41,352 nucleotides of DNA from positions 1-41,352 of the forward strand of contig JAAZFE010000050.1 in assembly GCA_012511885.1 (NCBI GenBank), read 5' to 3'. Positions 18,532 to 27,846 of this stretch are shown piece after piece. The notes under the pieces were generated by a model. It did not search any database. It worked only from the letters and a program-made list of their open reading frames with translations, and was not told the DNA's origin. Both the position numbers and the translations under genes were made by a program. How positions within the stretch are numbered: position 1 is the first letter of the stretch; each line of letters begins with the position of its first letter. This stretch comes from Lentisphaerota bacterium (GTDB lineage: Bacteria > Verrucomicrobiota > Kiritimatiellia > CAIQIC01 > Lenti-01).

Positions 18532-19446
18532 TTAGGCTGGCGCCAGCACCGGCGGATAGTCGCCGCCTTCAACCAGTTCCCGGATCGCGGCCTGGACCAT
18601 GTCGCGATCTTCGCGGTAGGTCACGCCAAACCAGCGCGAGGAGGTTTCCAGAATGGCCACCGTCCCGAGCTCTGCGCGAATCATGCCGTCCACCACTTCG
18701 GGAATAGTGAATTCCGCCTTGGCCGACGCCCCCCCCTCGCCGCGCATGAAGTCAGCAAAGGACCGTTCCAATTCCTCAAAGAAAGACGGCCGGAAACCCC
18801 AGCAATTCATGGAAACCGGTTCCAACCCCGACAGACGGGTGGGCGCACCGCCTTCCGGTTCGTTCCATAAGGAGCCATCGGCGTGCCGGGTGATCCGGGT
18901 ATGCTCCTGAATGCCGGAAAGAAACCCGTCGTCGCCAAGAAGGCATACGCCACGGCTGACACTTCCGTGAGCGGACAAGGTTTGCCCCAACCGAAAGGCG
19001 ACCATGCAGTGGGCGGTGTCCCGCTGTTCCACCGCGAAATAATCCGTCAGGGCCAGAAATGAGGCGGCCCCATAAAAATCGTCCGCATTGATGGCGGCAA
19101 ACGGCTCCCGGATATCCTTGCGCGCGGCGCGGATGGCGTGGGCCGTGCCCCACGGTTTGCCGCGATCGGCCGGCACCGCAAAGCCGGCGGGCACGTCATC
19201 AAGCTCCTGAAACACACAGGAGCAGGGAATGCGCCCGGCCCATTTGGCCATGACTTGTTCGCGGAAAGCCGTTTCCATTTCGCGGCGGATCACAAAAACC
19301 ACGCGTCCAAATCCCGCCTGAATGGCATCATGAATGGAATAGTCCAGAACGATCTCGCCGGCGGGCCCCACCGGATCCAACTGTTTCAGACCACCATAAC
19401 GGCTGCCCATTCCGGCGGCCAAAATCAGCAAAGTCGGTGCTTTCAT
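18532..19446 (-). CDS. Nucleotidyltransferase family protein (sugar-1-phosphate NTP transferase type)
   Basis: A 304-residue enzyme of the GT-A-like nucleotidyltransferase fold. The NTP-binding signature is LILAAGMGSRYGGLKQLDPV at residues 5-24, and GKPWGTAHAIRAA followed by AAINADDFYG gives the product/metal site. I start it at MKAPTLLIL (19446), since the upstream 12 residues in frame do not fit the family. The probable role is activating a sugar phosphate for envelope polysaccharide synthesis; the sugar is not predictable. Its stop codon is immediately followed by the right end of the repeat element. It is convergent with iorB and downstream of pbpC on the same strand, separated by about 80 bases from it. 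Confidence 0.85.
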   Translation of the reverse strand: MKAPTLLILAAGMGSRYGGLKQLDPVGPAGEIVLDYSIHDAIQAGFGRVVFVIRREMETAFREQVMAKWAGRIPCSCVFQELDDVPAGFAVPADRGKPWGTAHAIRAARKDIREPFAAINADDFYGAASFLALTDYFAVEQRDTAHCMVAFRLGQTLSAHGSVSRGVCLLGDDGFLSGIQEHTRITRHADGSLWNEPEGGAPTRLSGLEPVSMNCWGFRPSFFEELERSFADFMRGEGGASAKAEFTIPEVVDGMIRAELGTVAILETSSRWFGVTYREDRDMVQAAIRELVEGGDYPPVLAPA

Positions 19447-19526
19447 GGCCGGCACCCTAACAAGCCCCCCCCTGCCCCGCAATCGGAAAACCGCCCCTTT
19501 CCATTTTGAGCGGCCGGTTGACGCCC

Positions 19527-21818
19527 CTATTCAACCGTGATGTGCACCCGGTCGCTGACGCCCCGCGTGGACGCGCAGACAATCTCATGGGTGCCGCTTT
19601 CCAGCGGCCACCTCAGTTGCTGGCCGGCATAGGTTTGGCCGACCGGACGATCATTGATAAACCAATGCAGCCGCTCGCCCGGGCGGTCACTGGTGGCATC
19701 CAGGGTCAATTGCTGCCAGCTGCTGGCATCTGGGAAACGCCGATAGGCGCTATTGGGCGGCGGCGACAAAATACGCAAGCTCGCGGCAGGGCCGGTTTCG
19801 GCTTTGGCGATTTGCCGGTTCTTGCCGGCTGCCGCCGCGGCGGCCAAGGCGGAGGCGCTCCGCCCATCCTGATGCAACGGACAGGGGATGTGACGCGATA
19901 CCTTGACAATGCCCCAGTCGGTGATCCGGTGTTCGCAATGGGATCCGGGGGTGCATCCGCTCGCCGCGCACACAGTCCGTGGCACGATGCCGGCCGGGCG
20001 CTTGAAGCCCGGGCTGAGATTCCCGGGATAAATCAATCGGGCCATGTCCCAAGCCAGCGGCGTGGCGGCAAGACGGCCCACCAGTTCCTCCGAAGAGGAA
20101 CCGTCCGGATTGCCGATCCAAACGCCAATGACCACTTCGGGATTCCAAGCGACGGTCCACGCGTCGCGCAGACCGGCGGAAGTGCCGGTTTTCCATGCCA
20201 TGTCCGGCAGGCGCACGTCGGCGGCATGTCCGGTCGCGTCACGGGCCCGCTCCTCGCCGGAAAGAATATCGTTGACGAGCCAACAGGCCTCTTCCGAAAA
20301 GATTCTTTTGGTGGTTGCGGTCCGGTCCGATTCCACCAAACGCAACGGCATCCATTCGCCGCCGCGGGCCAGCACGGCATAGGCGTTGGCCAGTTCCAAA
20401 AGCCGCACGTCGGTGCCGCCGAGGGCCAGACCCATGCCATAGTGTTCCGACGGACGCTTCAACGTGGTCAATCCGAGGTCGCGTAGCGTGGCGTGAAAAC
20501 GGGGAATCCCGATGCGGCGGGCCACATCAATGGCCGGCAAATTCAAGGAGAGCACCAAAGAGTCGCGCGCGCTGGCTTTGCCCCGATAATCGCGCGCGAA
20601 ATTGACGGGAGAAAAATCGCGGAACGAGATCGGCGCGTCGGAAAGCATCGTGGCGGGGGTCATCAGGCCGCGATCAAAGGCCAACGCGTAGGCAAACGGC
20701 TTGAGTGTGGATCCCGCCGCCCGGCGCGCCATGGCCCCGTTCACCTGGCCTGCCGTCGGTTCATCGTAATCCGGCGAGCCGGCCAACGCGCGGACCGCGC
20801 CGGTTTTGACTTCGATGACCACCAGAGCCCCCCCTTGGAATCCGCTCGCTTCCGCCTGGCGTTGCAGCAACTCCTCGGCCATGGTCTGCCAGCTCGGATC
20901 CAAGGTTGTGCGGACCGTGCCGCTTTGCCGGGTCGGCTGGGTGGGCACACCGACCAAGTCGCAGAAATGGGGCGCGCGTCGCGGGTATCCCTTCCGGGAA
21001 ATCGCGATCATCTGGTTCTGCGCTTCGGCCTGCTGGACGGCGGTGATATATCCGCAGGCCACCATGCGTTCGAGCACAAAAGATTGGCGCACCCGCGCCC
21101 GCTGGAGGTTCCGGTCGGGATGGAAACGCGACGGCGCCTGGGGCAGACCGGCCAGCAAGGCGGCTTCTCCCAAACTCAGCTCGGCGGGACTTTTGTCAAA
21201 ATAGCGCCGGGCGGCCGCTTCCACGCCTACGATGTTGCCTCCGAAGGGCGCCCGATCCAGATAGAGTGTCAGGATTTCCTCCTTGCTGTGGCGCTGCTCG
21301 AGCTGAAGGGCGCGGAACGCCTCAATGACCTTGGTGCTCCAGTTTCTGCGGCGCGGCTGGGCCATGCGAATCACCTGGGTGGAGAGCGTGGACGCACCGG
21401 AAATCCGCCGCCCCCCCAGCACATTCTGCAACGCGGCGCGGCCCAGTGCCAACGGATCCAGGCCCGCATGCTGCCAGAACCGCCGATCCTCCGCCGCGAC
21501 CAGAGCTTTCACCACCCAATGCTCCGGATCCGGGCAATAGCCGGGACTGCAATCGAAATCGCCCACTCCCAGTTTGACGCGCATGAGTTGGCCGTCTCGG
21601 TCGGTGAGCAGCACCGAGGTGGGCAGGCGCTGCAGCTCTTCCTCGGGAAAGGGCACCCAGCGCAGCGCCAGCCGGAAACCGGCCCAAAGTCCTAGCAGGG
21701 TCAATGCCGCGGTCAGCCAACGCCGCCGCCCGGTCCGGACGGTGCCGAGCCATTGGCTGAAAGACACTGGTCCGGCCCGTGGCATGGTTGCAGATGCTGA
21801 CTCGCCGCCGGGCTTCAT
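19527..21818 (-). CDS. pbpC: Penicillin-binding protein 1C, bifunctional
   Basis: A 763-residue inner-membrane peptidoglycan synthase. After a membrane anchor (about 33-52) comes the GT51 glycosyltransferase domain, with the catalytic Glu110 in AAEDRRFWQHAGLD and GASTLSTQVIRM. The transpeptidase domain has Ser370 in AGSTLKPF, S424-L-N and K543-TGTS. A C-terminal BiPBP_C-like domain (about 690-763) completes the PBP1C layout. The start at 21818 is set by AAGAGGTAAC and lies one base after the stop of the alpha-2-macroglobulin gene. PbpC with an alpha-2-macroglobulin is a known bacterial pairing, thought to repair and defend the cell wall after breach. Confidence 0.95.
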   Translation of the reverse strand: MKPGGESASATMPRAGPVSFSQWLGTVRTGRRRWLTAALTLLGLWAGFRLALRWVPFPEEELQRLPTSVLLTDRDGQLMRVKLGVGDFDCSPGYCPDPEHWVVKALVAAEDRRFWQHAGLDPLALGRAALQNVLGGRRISGASTLSTQVIRMAQPRRRNWSTKVIEAFRALQLEQRHSKEEILTLYLDRAPFGGNIVGVEAAARRYFDKSPAELSLGEAALLAGLPQAPSRFHPDRNLQRARVRQSFVLERMVACGYITAVQQAEAQNQMIAISRKGYPRRAPHFCDLVGVPTQPTRQSGTVRTTLDPSWQTMAEELLQRQAEASGFQGGALVVIEVKTGAVRALAGSPDYDEPTAGQVNGAMARRAAGSTLKPFAYALAFDRGLMTPATMLSDAPISFRDFSPVNFARDYRGKASARDSLVLSLNLPAIDVARRIGIPRFHATLRDLGLTTLKRPSEHYGMGLALGGTDVRLLELANAYAVLARGGEWMPLRLVESDRTATTKRIFSEEACWLVNDILSGEERARDATGHAADVRLPDMAWKTGTSAGLRDAWTVAWNPEVVIGVWIGNPDGSSSEELVGRLAATPLAWDMARLIYPGNLSPGFKRPAGIVPRTVCAASGCTPGSHCEHRITDWGIVKVSRHIPCPLHQDGRSASALAAAAAAGKNRQIAKAETGPAASLRILSPPPNSAYRRFPDASSWQQLTLDATSDRPGERLHWFINDRPVGQTYAGQQLRWPLESGTHEIVCASTRGVSDRVHITVE

Positions 21819-21819
21819 G

Positions 21820-24800
21820 TTACCTCTTGACCACCAGCCGGCCGCCCGCCCCCACCCCGCGAATTTCCGGCTCGTACATGCCGGAGACTGTGGGCGGCGG
21901 GAGCACATAGGTTCCCGGCGTGACAGCCCGAACCATATAATGGTACTGGGCGCTCTGGCCCGCGATGCGACCGGAAAAGATTAGCATCCGGTCGTCGCGG
22001 GCATCGCGATACGCATCGCCCTCGCCGTTTTTGCGGGAGCGCAGCCACCCGACTTGTTCCGAGACCGCCGGATTGACATTTTCGATTTCGAGGCCCGCCG
22101 GCAACAAGTCTTCGACAATCATGTGATCCAGGTTGTTTCCTTGGGGATCCAACGTCAACCGCACCACCAATACGTCGCCTTGTGTAATGGTGTCAGTGGT
22201 CAGGATATTGCCCTCGGGAGTCATGAACTCGCGCTGGATGGACACGCCGTTGGTCAGCGGCGGTTCGGGTTCGACGCCCACACCCATGTGTTGCACCCAC
22301 AGGTAGAGGTTGCCGGGGCCGTCATTGGTCACACTCAGCGGATCGCCGGCTCCCGGCCCCAACAACCAGGTCACATGATTGGTCGGGCCAAACGCGGAGG
22401 TTCCCCGTCCGGGCAAAGTCAGCGCCCCGGCAAAAACTTGGGGCGTGTCCGGCATGGTTCGGGCCATTTTGCCAAGCGCCAGCAGGGCCAGGGCATTGTC
22501 CTGCGTATTGCCCCAATGGCCGTCAATCTGGCGCTCCAGCAGGAAGACCGCCAAACGATCCACCATGTCGTGAGCCGGATCCACTTCCAGCCAGGTGGAC
22601 AGCATCAGGGCGGCGTCGCGGACGGAGCTGTTGAAGATCTCGCCGGCCTCGCGGCGGCGAATGACGGGCAGGCCCATGCCTTCCAGCAGTTCGACACCCT
22701 GGCGGGGCTCGCCTGCCAGCAAAAGGGCCGCCGCGATATGCACGCGCGAGGCGAAGTTCAATTGATGGGCCTGTTCGCGCAGACGGGCATTCCAGCCGGT
22801 GTCGGGTTTCCCGGCCGCGGCCAGCACGTGGCAGGCATAAGCCCGCCATTGCATATTGTCCCGCCATTCATCGGAGCCCGGTGTGGCTGTCACTTTCCGG
22901 CCGATCATGTCTCGGAGAAAGTTCAGGGCGGAATTCAATGATTTGGTCGGCACCGCAAAGCCCGCATGGTTCGCTTCCACGAGGAAATGAATCGCATAAA
23001 TGGAGGGCGGATCGGATGTGTTCGCGAGGAAGGGCCAATAGGCAAACCCTCCATTGGCCCGTTGCATGACCAGCGCCTCCGTGATGGCGTGGGCAATCAT
23101 CTCCTCGACATCCCCCAGGGCTTTGCCCGTGGGCGGAAGCCGGTCCAGCCAGTTGCCGGCATAGAGCAGGGGGAAGGCGCCCGAGGTCACCTGTTCAAGG
23201 CATCCGTATGGATAATGCACCAGATACTCAAGAGCACGGGCAAACTGCAAAGACGGCGCTCCGGACATGGAACCGGAAACCGTGACGGACTCCGGCAGCC
23301 AGTTGGCCGGAGCCGCGATGGTTGTCCCGGCGCCGGGCTCCACTTTTTGGAATGCTGTCGCCGTGCTGCTGGCGGCGGCCGGGCGCACGGGCATCTCGAC
23401 GACATCCTGGAACGGTTCCTTGCCATCGTCATAGCTCAGGGTGATCAGGCCCTTGCCATAGCTCGGACCGGCTTTCACGGAGAGAGGGGCCATCTTCATG
23501 GTTTTGGGGGCAACGGTCAGCACCTGTTCGGCGGGTTCCGCCTGCAAGGGGCCTCCACTGGTCGCCCGCACGGTCACGGTGATTTCCCCGGAGCCTTCGT
23601 TGTAGAGCGCGATGCCGCACTCCGCCTGATCGCCAATGGCCATAAAACGCGGCAAAGCGGACTGCGCCACCAGGTCGCGCCGCACCACCACCGGCGTGGA
23701 TGTCGCACCGATTTGCTCCTGGTTGTAGGCCACCGCCATCACGCGCAATTCGCCGTTGAACTCGGGAATGTCCAACGAGAATTGCACGCGCCCCTCCTCA
23801 TCCACAGGCAGGTCCTCCGCCCACAGGGCCACCGGCTTGAAGCGGTTGGCCTTGATCGGATTCAACCGCCGGGCCATCAAGATTCCGGCATCGCCGCCGG
23901 GAGCTGGAGTGCTTTCCAACTGATCGTCCACAATGGGCATGAGTTCCGCGTAGAAGTCGTGGGCGGAGCCAACCAACGCCCGATGGGCCTCAAAGATATG
24001 CCGGGGATCGGGCGATACAAAATCCGTCAGCAGGCAAATCCCCTCGTCCACGGCCATGACACAGGCCCGGCCGGCGGCCGGTGCGCCATCTTCCCGCCGC
24101 AGGATCAGAGTGCCGGACAGGGTGGTTTGAGGGGCGACCAGTTTCGGCACTTCCAAGGCCGCCGTTATCTTGGTCTCCGGGCGTTCAACCTTGAGAGGGA
24201 TGCAACCGCTCGCGCGGTGGATGCCCCAGATGGCCTCGGGTTTGGCCGGTCGAATCACCGACAGCGTGCACCAGACGTTGGGCGCGAACGACTCGTCAAC
24301 TTCCACCTCCAGTTCGGCGGTGTTTTTCTCAAAGTTGACGACCCGCGTGTGCCGCAACTCCCTGTTCTCGACCGTAAACAGCGCGCGGCCGCCGAAAGGC
24401 GAACGAATCTGCAAGCGCGCGGTATCGCCCGGGCGATACATCTCGCGATCCCACGCCAGTTCGATATGCCCCGGTGTTTCCCGGCTCCACGCCCCCCAAT
24501 CCTCGGTGCCGGAAAACACCTGGAAGGATAATCTCGACGACGCGCCCGAGGCCGGATCCTTGGCCTCAATCATGTAGTCCCCGGGGGTCGTGATGGTGAA
24601 CTCCCAGTCCTCCGGCTCGCCGCCGGCAGCCAGAGTATCCGTGCGGACCACGGAAAGGTGGCGCACCGAACGCCATTCATAGCGCTTGTTGCGATTTTCA
24701 CGCAGCACGGAGGTCCATTCCTCCCGCCACAGGGTCAGCACCAGCGGCTTGCCCTTGGCCACCGGCCGGGCGTCCGGCTGCACTTCCACCACGCTGATCC

Positions 24801-27243
24801 GCTGGGGCTGGCGCGCCTTGACCGAGCCTTTCCAAGCCGGTTTCAGGCCGACATAGAAAGGATAGGCATCCACCATCATCTCCTCATAGGCGGTGACGGC
24901 CCGCCCGCTGGCTTCCGTGATGGTGGCCGCGAAAACCGCGCGCACCGCAGCGGGAGGCTGCCAGTTCTTGCTGGTGTCCACGACATATTCCGCCTCGCCG
25001 TTTTCGTCCAGCAGCCTTTCTTTCCAGACATGGCCGCTGGCGTCGAGCTTCTTTTCCGAATCCTCAAACACCCAGCCCGGCCACTCTTTCGGCGAGAAGG
25101 CGGTCGGATGATAATTGACCTCCCCATCAACCCTCAGCCCGGCGGCCGGCGCGCCGAAGAGGTGGTCGGCGCGCACTTTGACATGCATGACCTCCCCCGC
25201 CTGCGTCCGGGTTTGGGGCGCTTCCACCTTGGCGCGCACCTGCGGCGGCACAAAATCCTCCAGGGCCACACGCGTTGCGCCCAATACCGTCAGCGTGCCC
25301 GGCATGGCCAGATGAATAAAATAGTTGCCCGTCGGCAAATATTCCGGCAGCTCCACTTCAACGCTGGCCCAGCCATAGTCATCCAGCTCCACCGGGAATT
25401 CGCGATACAGCCGCCAATCGGGTTTGTACACCCTTACCAGCGCGGGGAACGGCGTCGGCGCGCGCATCTGATGGTCGCGCACCAGGGCCTGCACCAGAAC
25501 CTTCTCGTTGGGGCGGTAGATGCCGCGCTCCGTGAACACGGCCGCTTCGACTTGATCGGCCCGCAGATAATCGCGCCCGCCCGTGTTTACGGCGGGCGTT
25601 ACCTTGGCCGCATGGAGGTCCAGATAGGTCAGGTCTTCATCCTTTTCAACCGTCACCAGATAGGGCTCCTGGCCGTCGGCAAGCTCCACCTCGCACAGTC
25701 CCTGCTCATCCGTCACGCCGCGGCCGATCACCGTGTTGTTGCGCGCGAACACCGTCACATCCGCGGCCGGAACCGCTTCGGTGGTCGTAAGCTGATTGAC
25801 CCAAACCAGCATTTTGTCCGGGAACACGCGCGCGGCCGCTCCAAGATCGCTCACCACCACCAGGGCCACGGAGGACGACACATCCTTGCCGGCAGCCTCC
25901 AGATAGAACACCCCACGGGGTTCTCCTTTGAAAAGCTGCCGCAGATGAATGGTTCCTTTCAAGACTTCACCCCGGAGGCCGGGCGGTAGCGCCACGTTGG
26001 TTTCGCAACCCGTTGTCAGCATGTCCTCGACAACCCCGGACAGGCCGCGATACGGCCAGCCGTCTATCTTCTCCTCGCGTTGCGCCAAAAATACCAGGTT
26101 GTGGGGCACAACTTTCGCCATTTTGGCGGTGAATTTATCCAGACCGGACGCCTCCACCGGGATGCTCAAGGAGCCGCCGGGCGCGAGATAGCGTCCGGTC
26201 GCGGCCAGACGGATACCCCTGTCCCGCAGGGGAAATTGAACCTTGCGCACGATGTCGCGCGGCAGAGTGGCGCCATTGGACGCGGGCAACCCTTCCTTGA
26301 AGCGCACTTCATAGATTTGGCCGGGCTCAAAATCGCCCCGCAGGAACACCGCGCGCCGCCACCAGTAGTCGCTCTGCTCCATGTGGAACTTCACGTCGGG
26401 AACGATTTCAACATAGTCCTTGATCTTGTCGGCAACCGGCAGAGCCGTAAATTCACAATTGAGATACAAATCATCAAAGGCCGGACTCTCGGTTTCAATC
26501 TTCTGCAAAACCAGGTTCACTTCAATTTTGAGCGAACCCTCTCGTTTGGCGTCCATCGGCTCCGATTCCCCGGCGCAAGGAAAACCCGCCGCAAGCGAAT
26601 AGTGGAGTTTTTCAGTCAGAACCGGATCCGTTTGCACCATCAGGGCGTTTTCTTCGGGCGAACCCATGACTTGATAGCTCACCTTTTTGCCGTCGGAATC
26701 CTTGAGGTACAGATATCTCGACAACTGATCCCGGGCCGGGCGGTCACTGAACATCAGGCGCAGCATAACTTCGCGCTCTTTGGTCACATCCATCTGCTCC
26801 ACCTTGCGCAACCGCAGGATGCGCTCACGGGTGGTTTTCTCGACAGTCGTGTCCTTGCCCCTTTGGGCCTCGAGCCGCGACAAATAATCCGTCCAGCGCC
26901 AAACACCATAGCCATTGATCAGCAGGAAGGCCATCGCCAGCAGGAACCAGCGGGTCAGCGGGCCTCTCCCCGCTTTGAATCCGGCGGCGGCAATCGCGGC
27001 AATTCCGCCCTCCATGACGGGCTCCGCGAAAGTTTCAGGCGGATCCATTTCCGCGATGATCTGCTCCACCTGCTCGATGGTTGCCGGGCCGGACTCCTCC
27101 ACCCGGCGAATCGCCTCCATCAGGTGGTCGCGCAGCCCGCGCACCACTTCCTCGCGCACATCGGCGGTGCGGCCGGCCAAATGACGCTCGACCTCTTGCA
27201 AATATGCCTCCACCCGCCGCATCACGTCCGCTCGATTCTTCAT
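21820..27243 (-). CDS. Alpha-2-macroglobulin with an N-terminal HAAS-like domain
   Basis: A 1807-residue envelope protein. Residues about 1-75 (RVEAYLQEVERHLAGRTADV, then EQIIAEMDPPETFAEPV) match the HAAS/DUF1700-type cytoplasmic domain. A membrane helix follows at about 98-115 (FLLAMAFLLINGYGVW). The remainder is an alpha-2-macroglobulin: macroglobulin beta domains, a bait-like region, then the thioester motif PYGCLEQ with Cys1348 and Gln1351, and the alpha-helical thioester domain. Such proteins trap proteases. Unusually, the membrane anchor is a helix behind a HAAS domain rather than a lipoprotein signal. The start at 27243 overlaps the padR stop (ATGA); a longer upstream open frame is only the padR antiframe. 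pbpC follows one base after its stop. Confidence 0.9.
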   Translation of the reverse strand: MKNRADVMRRVEAYLQEVERHLAGRTADVREEVVRGLRDHLMEAIRRVEESGPATIEQVEQIIAEMDPPETFAEPVMEGGIAAIAAAGFKAGRGPLTRWFLLAMAFLLINGYGVWRWTDYLSRLEAQRGKDTTVEKTTRERILRLRKVEQMDVTKEREVMLRLMFSDRPARDQLSRYLYLKDSDGKKVSYQVMGSPEENALMVQTDPVLTEKLHYSLAAGFPCAGESEPMDAKREGSLKIEVNLVLQKIETESPAFDDLYLNCEFTALPVADKIKDYVEIVPDVKFHMEQSDYWWRRAVFLRGDFEPGQIYEVRFKEGLPASNGATLPRDIVRKVQFPLRDRGIRLAATGRYLAPGGSLSIPVEASGLDKFTAKMAKVVPHNLVFLAQREEKIDGWPYRGLSGVVEDMLTTGCETNVALPPGLRGEVLKGTIHLRQLFKGEPRGVFYLEAAGKDVSSSVALVVVSDLGAAARVFPDKMLVWVNQLTTTEAVPAADVTVFARNNTVIGRGVTDEQGLCEVELADGQEPYLVTVEKDEDLTYLDLHAAKVTPAVNTGGRDYLRADQVEAAVFTERGIYRPNEKVLVQALVRDHQMRAPTPFPALVRVYKPDWRLYREFPVELDDYGWASVEVELPEYLPTGNYFIHLAMPGTLTVLGATRVALEDFVPPQVRAKVEAPQTRTQAGEVMHVKVRADHLFGAPAAGLRVDGEVNYHPTAFSPKEWPGWVFEDSEKKLDASGHVWKERLLDENGEAEYVVDTSKNWQPPAAVRAVFAATITEASGRAVTAYEEMMVDAYPFYVGLKPAWKGSVKARQPQRISVVEVQPDARPVAKGKPLVLTLWREEWTSVLRENRNKRYEWRSVRHLSVVRTDTLAAGGEPEDWEFTITTPGDYMIEAKDPASGASSRLSFQVFSGTEDWGAWSRETPGHIELAWDREMYRPGDTARLQIRSPFGGRALFTVENRELRHTRVVNFEKNTAELEVEVDESFAPNVWCTLSVIRPAKPEAIWGIHRASGCIPLKVERPETKITAALEVPKLVAPQTTLSGTLILRREDGAPAAGRACVMAVDEGICLLTDFVSPDPRHIFEAHRALVGSAHDFYAELMPIVDDQLESTPAPGGDAGILMARRLNPIKANRFKPVALWAEDLPVDEEGRVQFSLDIPEFNGELRVMAVAYNQEQIGATSTPVVVRRDLVAQSALPRFMAIGDQAECGIALYNEGSGEITVTVRATSGGPLQAEPAEQVLTVAPKTMKMAPLSVKAGPSYGKGLITLSYDDGKEPFQDVVEMPVRPAAASSTATAFQKVEPGAGTTIAAPANWLPESVTVSGSMSGAPSLQFARALEYLVHYPYGCLEQVTSGAFPLLYAGNWLDRLPPTGKALGDVEEMIAHAITEALVMQRANGGFAYWPFLANTSDPPSIYAIHFLVEANHAGFAVPTKSLNSALNFLRDMIGRKVTATPGSDEWRDNMQWRAYACHVLAAAGKPDTGWNARLREQAHQLNFASRVHIAAALLLAGEPRQGVELLEGMGLPVIRRREAGEIFNSSVRDAALMLSTWLEVDPAHDMVDRLAVFLLERQIDGHWGNTQDNALALLALGKMARTMPDTPQVFAGALTLPGRGTSAFGPTNHVTWLLGPGAGDPLSVTNDGPGNLYLWVQHMGVGVEPEPPLTNGVSIQREFMTPEGNILTTDTITQGDVLVVRLTLDPQGNNLDHMIVEDLLPAGLEIENVNPAVSEQVGWLRSRKNGEGDAYRDARDDRMLIFSGRIAGQSAQYHYMVRAVTPGTYVLPPPTVSGMYEPEIRGVGAGGRLVVKR

Positions 27244-27581
27244 TGACCGATTTCCTTTCCTTGCTTCAGCGCTTGCAGCGCCGCTACCAAAACTGTCCAA
27301 TACGCGTTCATTTCCGCCAGGCGCACCTTGCCCCGTGGCGTCAGGCTGAAGTATCGCCGCGGCGGCCCCGCCGACGACGGCACGTCCCGCCATTTCAGAT
27401 ACCGTTCCGTGCCCAGCCGACTCAAAATCGGATAGACCGTGCTCTCCGAAACCGACAACTCCTCGATTTGTTTCAGCGCCTGCACAATCTCATAGCCGTA
27501 GTTCTCCCCCCGCCGCAGAACCAACAGCACGCAATACTCAACCAGCCCCTTGCGCAACTGCGTGATCCAGTTCTCGATCAT
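27240..27581 (-). CDS. PadR-family transcriptional regulator
   Basis: A 113-residue winged-helix regulator. Features are LRKGLVEYCVLLVLRRGENY, GYEIVQAL, the recognition region SVSESTVYPILSRL, and the wing segment PPRRYFSLTPRGKVRL. ACGGAGTAGATC precedes the ATG. Its stop overlaps the start of the HAAS-alpha-2-macroglobulin gene. PadR genes are commonly coupled to genes for HAAS-domain membrane proteins, so the fusion downstream appears to have inherited this partner. It probably represses its own operon, including pbpC, through the repeats at 27599-27619. Confidence 0.92.
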   Translation of the reverse strand: MIENWITQLRKGLVEYCVLLVLRRGENYGYEIVQALKQIEELSVSESTVYPILSRLGTERYLKWRDVPSSAGPPRRYFSLTPRGKVRLAEMNAYWTVLVAALQALKQGKEIGQ

Positions 27582-27598
27582 GATCTACTCCGTTTCAC

Positions 27599-27635
27599 GT
27601 AGTACCTAATACATAATACCGCCCGCGCTTGTCAA
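27599..27635 (-). promoter_or_regulatory. Promoter of the padR-macroglobulin-pbpC operon with heptad repeats
   Basis: On the minus strand TTGACA (27635-27630) is followed after 18 bases by TATTAG (27611-27606). Three consecutive heptamers, GTATTAT, GTATTAG and GTACTAC (27619-27599), overlap the -10 box. This would suit repression by PadR. Spacing is one base longer than ideal. Confidence 0.55.
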
Positions 27636-27846
27636 GACCCCCCACAACATTTTTTTGTTTTTCCGCATAAAAAAGTCCGGGAAAGTCGGTTTTACGACCT
27701 ATGACAGCCCATTTTGCGCGTTTTGAGCCCCTGTTGAGCCCCCCACCGGCCCCGCGCCCTTCCTGTCTTGCCGGAACACCCGCTTTCTGCGGCTTGGGCC
27801 CCCTTTGCCGCTTGCTCCGGGCCGTGGAGCGTGGCAGGATAAATTC

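Noticed and set aside
19490-19526. Terminator downstream of pbpC (AACCG ... CGGTTTTCC on the minus strand)
   Set aside because: Only five paired bases around a loop of more than 20 bases, too weak to support.
19506-26000. Several plus-strand frames of 300-520 codons over pbpC and the macroglobulin gene
   Set aside because: Shadow frames of GC-rich genes with His/Gln/Arg-rich composition and no domain.
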